A stretch of 64,000 nt of DNA from assembly GCF_003984625.1 (NCBI RefSeq), contig NZ_RWKH01000001.1, positions 372,001 to 436,000 on the forward strand, given 5' to 3'. Under the pieces are notes generated by a model, which saw only the letters and a program-made list of their open reading frames with translations, was not told the origin of the DNA and did not search any database. A program made the position numbers and the translations under genes. The DNA comes from Variovorax sp. DXTD-1. GTDB taxonomy: Bacteria; Pseudomonadota; Gammaproteobacteria; Burkholderiales; Burkholderiaceae_C. Below, piece by piece: positions 60,048-64,000 of this stretch (within the stretch, counting starts at the first letter, position 1; every line of letters starts with the position of its first letter).

Positions 60048-60599
60048 ATGAAGAAAATTGCTCTGATCGCAGCCCTGGCCCTGGCGCTCCCGTTTGCCGC
60101 CACGGCGCAAACCACCCCTGCCAAGCCGGCCGCCAAGGCTGAAGCCAAGAAGGCCCCCCCCAAGAAGCAGGTCACCCGCAAGGCCGCCAAGGCTGTGGAA
60201 GAAGTAACGCCCATCGCCGGTGAAACCAACATCGTGCTGACCGACGCCGACCTCGAAGTCGCCAAGCGCGTGTCGCTCGGCAAGGCGCAATGCGAACTCG
60301 GCGCCGACGTGACCGTGGCCGCCGATGAGAAGAAGCCCGGCTTCTTCAACGTGTCGACCAAGGGCCTGAAGTACCGCATGCACCCGGTCGAAAGCCGCAC
60401 CGGCGCCATCCGCCTCGAAGACCCCCGCGCAGGCGCCATGTGGCTGCAGCTGGGCAACAAGTCGATGCTGATGAACCAAAAGGCAGGCCTGCGCATTGCC
60501 GACGAATGCCAGACGGCGGAGCAGGTCGCGTTTGCCGAAGAAATGAAGAAGAACCCGCCCAAGAGCCTGTTCGAAGGCGCTGACGCGGCCAAGAAGTAA
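60048..60599 (+). CDS. Exported protein of unknown function, possibly MliC-like
   Basis: The 183 aa protein has a clear signal peptide ([20 protein letters not shown], cleavage near 20) and a Lys/Ala/Pro-rich linker (21-50). A small domain is framed by Cys82 and Cys154, its only cysteines. Between them [16 protein letters not shown] (116-123) and [12 protein letters not shown] (131-142) follow the order of strands and the S-G-A plus W-x-x-G pattern of MliC/PliC lysozyme inhibitors. The similarity is suggestive only. It lies 31 bp after the lyase and 79 bp before acnB. Confidence 0.6.
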   Translation: MKKIALIAALALALPFAATAQTTPAKPAAKAEAKKAPPKKQVTRKAAKAVEEVTPIAGETNIVLTDADLEVAKRVSLGKAQCELGADVTVAADEKKPGFFNVSTKGLKYRMHPVESRTGAIRLEDPRAGAMWLQLGNKSMLMNQKAGLRIADECQTAEQVAFAEEMKKNPPKSLFEGADAAKK

Positions 60600-60678
60600 G
60601 AGTACCGAACCAGGGGTGCGGCGCGGCTCTTGCTTGCCGCACTGCACGCCCGACAGCCCAGTTTCCGGAGAAAAGAAG

Positions 60679-63276
60679 ATGTTGCAAGCCTACGTTGACC
60701 ATGTTGCCGAACGCGCCGCGCTCGGTATTCCGCCGCTGCCATTGAGCGCGAAGCAAACCGCCGAAGCCATCGAGCTCCTCAAGAGCGCGAATGCCAAGGA
60801 CGGTGCCTTCCTGCTCGATCTGCTCGCCTATCGCGTGCCCGCCGGCGTCGACGACGCGGCCAAGGTCAAGGCGAGCTACCTGGCGGCCGTGGCCCACGGT
60901 ACCGAGAAGAACGCGTTCATCTCGCGCGCTCGCGCCACCGAATTGCTCGGCACCATGCTCGGCGGCTACAACATCAGCCCGATGATCGACCTGCTCGACG
61001 ACGCCGAAGTGGGCGCCGTGGCGGCCGAGGGCCTGAAGAAAACCCTGTTGATGTTCGACCAGTTCCACGACGTCAAGGAAAAGGCCGACAAGGGCAACGC
61101 CAACGCCAAGGGCGTGCTGCAAAGCTGGGCCGATGCCGAATGGTTCACCAGCCGGCCCGAAGTGCCGCAAAGCCTGACCATCACGGTCTTCAAGGTGCCC
61201 GGCGAAACCAACACCGACGACCTGTCGCCCGCGCCCGACGCCACCACGCGCCCGGACATCCCCATGCACGCGCTGGCCATGCTCAAGAACAAGCGCGAAG
61301 GCACGGCTTTCGAGCCGGAAGAAGACGGCAAGCGCGGTCCGGTCAAGTTCATCGAGTCGCTGAAGCAGAAGGGCCACCAGGTCGCCTACGTGGGCGACGT
61401 GGTCGGCACGGGTTCCAGCCGCAAGTCGGCCACCAACTCGGTGCTCTGGTTCACCGGCGACGACATTCCGTTCATCCCCAACAAGCGCTTCGGCGGCGTG
61501 TGCCTGGGCACCAAGATCGCCCCGATCTTCTACAACACCATGGAAGACGCAGGCGCGCTGCCCATCGAGCTCGACGTGAGCCAGATGGACACCGGCGACG
61601 TGGTCGAGCTGCGCCCCTACGAAGGCAAGGCACTGAAGGACGGCAAGGTCATTGCCGAATTCAAGGTGAAGAGCGATGTGCTGTTCGACGAAGTGCGCGC
61701 CGGCGGCCGCATTCCGCTGATCATCGGCCGCGGCCTCACGTCCAAGGCGCGCGAAGCGCTGGGCCTGCCGGCTTCCACGCTGTTCCGCCTGCCGCAAAGC
61801 CCGGTCGACACCAAGAAGGGCTTCTCGCTTGCACAGAAGATGGTCGGGCGCGCCTGCGGCCTGCCTGAAGGCCAGGGCGTTCGCCCGGGTACGTACTGCG
61901 AACCCAAGATGACCTCGGTCGGCTCGCAGGACACCACCGGCCCGATGACGCGCGACGAGCTGAAAGACCTGGCCTGCCTGGGCTTCTCGGCCGACCTCGT
62001 GATGCAGTCGTTCTGCCACACCGCGGCTTACCCCAAGAAGGTGGACGTGAAGATGCATCACGAGCTGCCCGACTTCATCAGCACGCGCGGCGGCGTGTCG
62101 CTGCGCCCGGGCGACGGCGTGATCCACAGCTGGCTCAACCGCCTGCTCACGCCCGACACCGTGGGCACGGGCGGCGACAGCCACACCCGCTTCCCCATCG
62201 GCATCAGCTTCCCGGCCGGCTCCGGCCTCGTGGCCTTCGCGGCCGCCACCGGCGTGATGCCGCTGGACATGCCCGAGTCGGTGCTCGTGCGCTTCAAGGG
62301 CAAGATGCAGCCCGGCGTCACGCTGCGCGACCTGGTCAACGCCATTCCGCTGTACGCCATCAAGAGCGGCCTGCTCACGGTCGAGAAGAAGGGCAAGAAG
62401 AACATCTTCTCGGGCCGCATCCTCGAAATCGAAGGCCTGCCTGACCTGAAGGTGGAACAGGCCTTCGAACTGAGCGACGCCTCGGCCGAACGCTCGGCCG
62501 CCGGCTGCACGGTGCACCTGAACAAGGAACCGATCATCGAGTACATCAACAGCAACATCACGCTGATGAAGTGGATGATCGCCGAAGGCTATGCCGACGC
62601 CCGCACGCTGGCACGCCGCATCGCCGCGCAGGAAGCCTGGCTCAAGGACCCGCAGCTGCTCAAGGGCGACGACGACGCCGACTATGCGGCCGTCATCGAG
62701 ATCGACCTGGCCGACATCCATGAGCCGATCGTGGCTTGCCCGAACGACCCGGACGACGTGAAGACGCTGTCCGACGTGGCCGGCGCGCAAATCGACGAGG
62801 TGTTCATCGGCTCGTGCATGACCAATATCGGCCACTTCCGCGCTGCCTCGAAGCTGCTCGAAGGCAAGCGCGACATCCCGGTCAAGCTGTGGATTGCACC
62901 GCCCACCAAGATGGACGCACACCAGCTCACCGAGGAAGGCCACTACGGCGTGTTCGGCAATGCCGGTGCGCGCACCGAAATGCCGGGCTGCTCGCTGTGC
63001 ATGGGCAACCAGGCACAGGTGCGCGAGGGCGCGACGGTCATGTCGACCAGCACCCGCAACTTCCCGAACCGCCTCGGCAAGAACACCAACGTGTACCTTG
63101 GCTCGGCGGAACTGGCCGCCATCTGCTCGCGCCTTGGCCGCATTCCGACGCGCGAGGAGTACATGGCCGCAACGGGCGTGCTCGACGCATCGAGCGCCCA
63201 GATCTACCAGTACCTCAACTTCGACAAGCTCGACGAGTACAAGACCGAAGCGGCTGCTGCCGTGGTCGCGGCCTGA
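60679..63276 (+). CDS. acnB: Aconitate hydratase B
   Basis: The 865 aa enzyme interconverts citrate and isocitrate. Domain order is that of AcnB: a HEAT-like N-terminal domain (about 1-160), the swivel domain, then the three catalytic domains. Cluster ligands are Cys713 (GSCMTN) and Cys771 and Cys774 (CSLCMGN), with GGDSHTRFP as a substrate-site motif. The ATG at 60679 has GGAG upstream. In E. coli the apo form also binds mRNA. Confidence 0.97.
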   Translation: MLQAYVDHVAERAALGIPPLPLSAKQTAEAIELLKSANAKDGAFLLDLLAYRVPAGVDDAAKVKASYLAAVAHGTEKNAFISRARATELLGTMLGGYNISPMIDLLDDAEVGAVAAEGLKKTLLMFDQFHDVKEKADKGNANAKGVLQSWADAEWFTSRPEVPQSLTITVFKVPGETNTDDLSPAPDATTRPDIPMHALAMLKNKREGTAFEPEEDGKRGPVKFIESLKQKGHQVAYVGDVVGTGSSRKSATNSVLWFTGDDIPFIPNKRFGGVCLGTKIAPIFYNTMEDAGALPIELDVSQMDTGDVVELRPYEGKALKDGKVIAEFKVKSDVLFDEVRAGGRIPLIIGRGLTSKAREALGLPASTLFRLPQSPVDTKKGFSLAQKMVGRACGLPEGQGVRPGTYCEPKMTSVGSQDTTGPMTRDELKDLACLGFSADLVMQSFCHTAAYPKKVDVKMHHELPDFISTRGGVSLRPGDGVIHSWLNRLLTPDTVGTGGDSHTRFPIGISFPAGSGLVAFAAATGVMPLDMPESVLVRFKGKMQPGVTLRDLVNAIPLYAIKSGLLTVEKKGKKNIFSGRILEIEGLPDLKVEQAFELSDASAERSAAGCTVHLNKEPIIEYINSNITLMKWMIAEGYADARTLARRIAAQEAWLKDPQLLKGDDDADYAAVIEIDLADIHEPIVACPNDPDDVKTLSDVAGAQIDEVFIGSCMTNIGHFRAASKLLEGKRDIPVKLWIAPPTKMDAHQLTEEGHYGVFGNAGARTEMPGCSLCMGNQAQVREGATVMSTSTRNFPNRLGKNTNVYLGSAELAAICSRLGRIPTREEYMAATGVLDASSAQIYQYLNFDKLDEYKTEAAAAVVAA

Positions 63277-63299
63277 TCGGCGCAGAGCTCCCGCTCTTG

Positions 63300-63327
63300 A
63301 AAAAGCCCCGCTTCGGCGGGGCTTTTT
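63300..63327. terminator. Intrinsic terminator between acnB and the convergent gene
   Basis: AAAAAGCCCCGC (63300-63311), TTCG tetraloop, GCGGGGCTTTTT (63316-63327): a perfect stem with A and T runs on the two sides, so it works in both directions. Confidence 0.92.
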
Positions 63328-63357
63328 CATGTGCGCTGTTCGTAGGCTGCTGCTGAA

Positions 63358-64000
63358 TCAAAGCGGCGGCGGGTTCGGCTTCAGGTATTCCTGGCCGGTC
63401 AGCACCATGGTCGAGCCGAGCGGACCGCCCACTGCATGGGGCAACGAGGTCAGCAGGGATGTCGCGAAGTCGCCGCCGTAGGTCTTGGCCCCTTGGTGGG
63501 TCAGGTTGGAATTGGCGTCGATGTAGATCGATTCGCCCAGGCCCGACCACAGGCGGCAGAAGCCATAGTCCTCGGAGAGATAGCGGCGGGTCTCGGGATC
63601 GACCATCACATCGAAGAAGCGGTAGTGCAGGCCAAGATCGGCTTCGCCGATGCTGTCGGGCACGTAGTTGAGATCGGGGTAGCTCGCGATGAGCCGTTCG
63701 AACACGCTGCGCTTGATGGCCATGAAGCCGGTCGGTGCTTCGGTCATCTTCATGAAGCCGTCCGGCTGCACTTCGAGGTCGATTTGCGCACCGGCCCCGG
63801 ACGAAGACGACGCCTTGGCATTGACCGTGTAGCGCGTGAAGGTGGCGTCGAACCGCTGGCGCGTGGTGCCTTCGGCCACGCCCTCCGCAGGCCAGTTTTC
63901 GCGCTTGAGGGGGTACACGCCGGCTGCAATGTCGTAGCCCGAACGCAGCAGCCGGAAGGCGGCCTCGGCCGAGAACCCGATGTCGGCATCGATCCAGAAC
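63358..64000 (-). CDS. Glycosyltransferase-like protein, C-terminal part (cut by window edge)
   Basis: The frame is open from the right edge to the stop at 63358 (about 214 codons seen). WIDADIGFSAE contains a DxD metal/sugar-nucleotide motif, followed by YDIAAGVYPLKREN, a combination seen in Anp1-like and phage- or plasmid-encoded glycosyltransferases. GFMAIKRSVFERL and EDYGFCRLW follow in the order of GT-A folds. The N-terminus and true start are outside the window. The substrate is unknown. Confidence 0.7.
   Translation of the reverse strand, partial: FWIDADIGFSAEAAFRLLRSGYDIAAGVYPLKRENWPAEGVAEGTTRQRFDATFTRYTVNAKASSSSGAGAQIDLEVQPDGFMKMTEAPTGFMAIKRSVFERLIASYPDLNYVPDSIGEADLGLHYRFFDVMVDPETRRYLSEDYGFCRLWSGLGESIYIDANSNLTHQGAKTYGGDFATSLLTSLPHAVGGPLGSTMVLTGQEYLKPNPPPL

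Overview
The window looks like a chromosomal core segment of a high-GC betaproteobacterium of the Comamonadaceae (order Burkholderiales), most like Variovorax or a close relative. This is inferred from protein flavour and gene order (hemCDXY/rne; yceD-rpmF-plsX-fabHDG-acpP-fabF/rpoE-rseAB-mucD/lepAB-rnc-era-recO-pdxJ-acpS-nagZ; leuCDB-asd-fimV-truA-trpFBA-accD; sdhCDAB-sdhE-gltA facing gntR/mdh/acnB), not from a database search. No rRNA, tRNA, CRISPR array, phage, transposon or insertion sequence was seen.

Layout. 1-3460 (+): end of hemC, then hemD, hemX and hemY (haem branch), closed by a bidirectional terminator shared with convergent rne (-), whose leader of about 560 bp is full of hairpins. 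7367-10575 (+): rluC, a HAD phosphatase, a Rieske protein and a short SppA. 10597-13099 (-): an MFS transporter, a tetrapyrrole-methylase-fold methyltransferase and a YceF-type Maf protein. 13181-19662 (+): yceD, rpmF and the fatty-acid block plsX-fabH-fabD-fabG-acpP-fabF. 19676-24206 (+): a YgfX/CptA-like membrane protein and the sigma-E module rpoE-rseA-rseB-mucD. 24207-24727: a 521 bp non-coding stretch with two terminators, a perfect DnaA box and a possible 43-codon ORF. 24728-32638 (+): lepA, lepB, DUF4845, rnc, era, recO, pdxJ, acpS, nagZ. 32646-36780 (-): YgjP-like metalloprotein, an Hsp70 relative, lysS, a LON-domain protein. 36830-37387 (+): yggT. 37410-50469 (-): accD, trpA, trpB, trpF, truA, fimV, asd, leuB, leuD, leuC and a LysR regulator. 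50715-57043 (-): an entericidin-like lipoprotein, gltA, sdhE, sdhB, sdhA, sdhD, sdhC and a GntR/UTRA regulator. 57229-63276 (+): mdh, a trans-aconitate methyltransferase, a citrate-lyase-beta-like lyase, a small exported protein and acnB. A glycosyltransferase-like gene (-) is cut by the right edge.

How it works together. The right-hand 13 kb is a TCA-cycle island: citrate synthase, succinate dehydrogenase with its flavin assembly factor, malate dehydrogenase and aconitase B lie on both sides of one GntR regulator, with an operator-like palindrome in front of mdh. The Tam methyltransferase fits here because trans-aconitate is a toxic by-product of aconitase chemistry. The centre joins envelope stress control (sigma-E and its anti-sigma system) to lipid synthesis, secretion (LepB) and RNA processing (RNase III, Era).

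No clearly new defence or mobile system was found. The observations most worth following are the terminator-like hairpin that abuts the plsX start codon, the YgfX-like gene in the sigma-E operon far from its usual partner sdhE, a possible MliC-like exported protein in front of acnB, the GntR operator at mdh, and the lepA upstream region.
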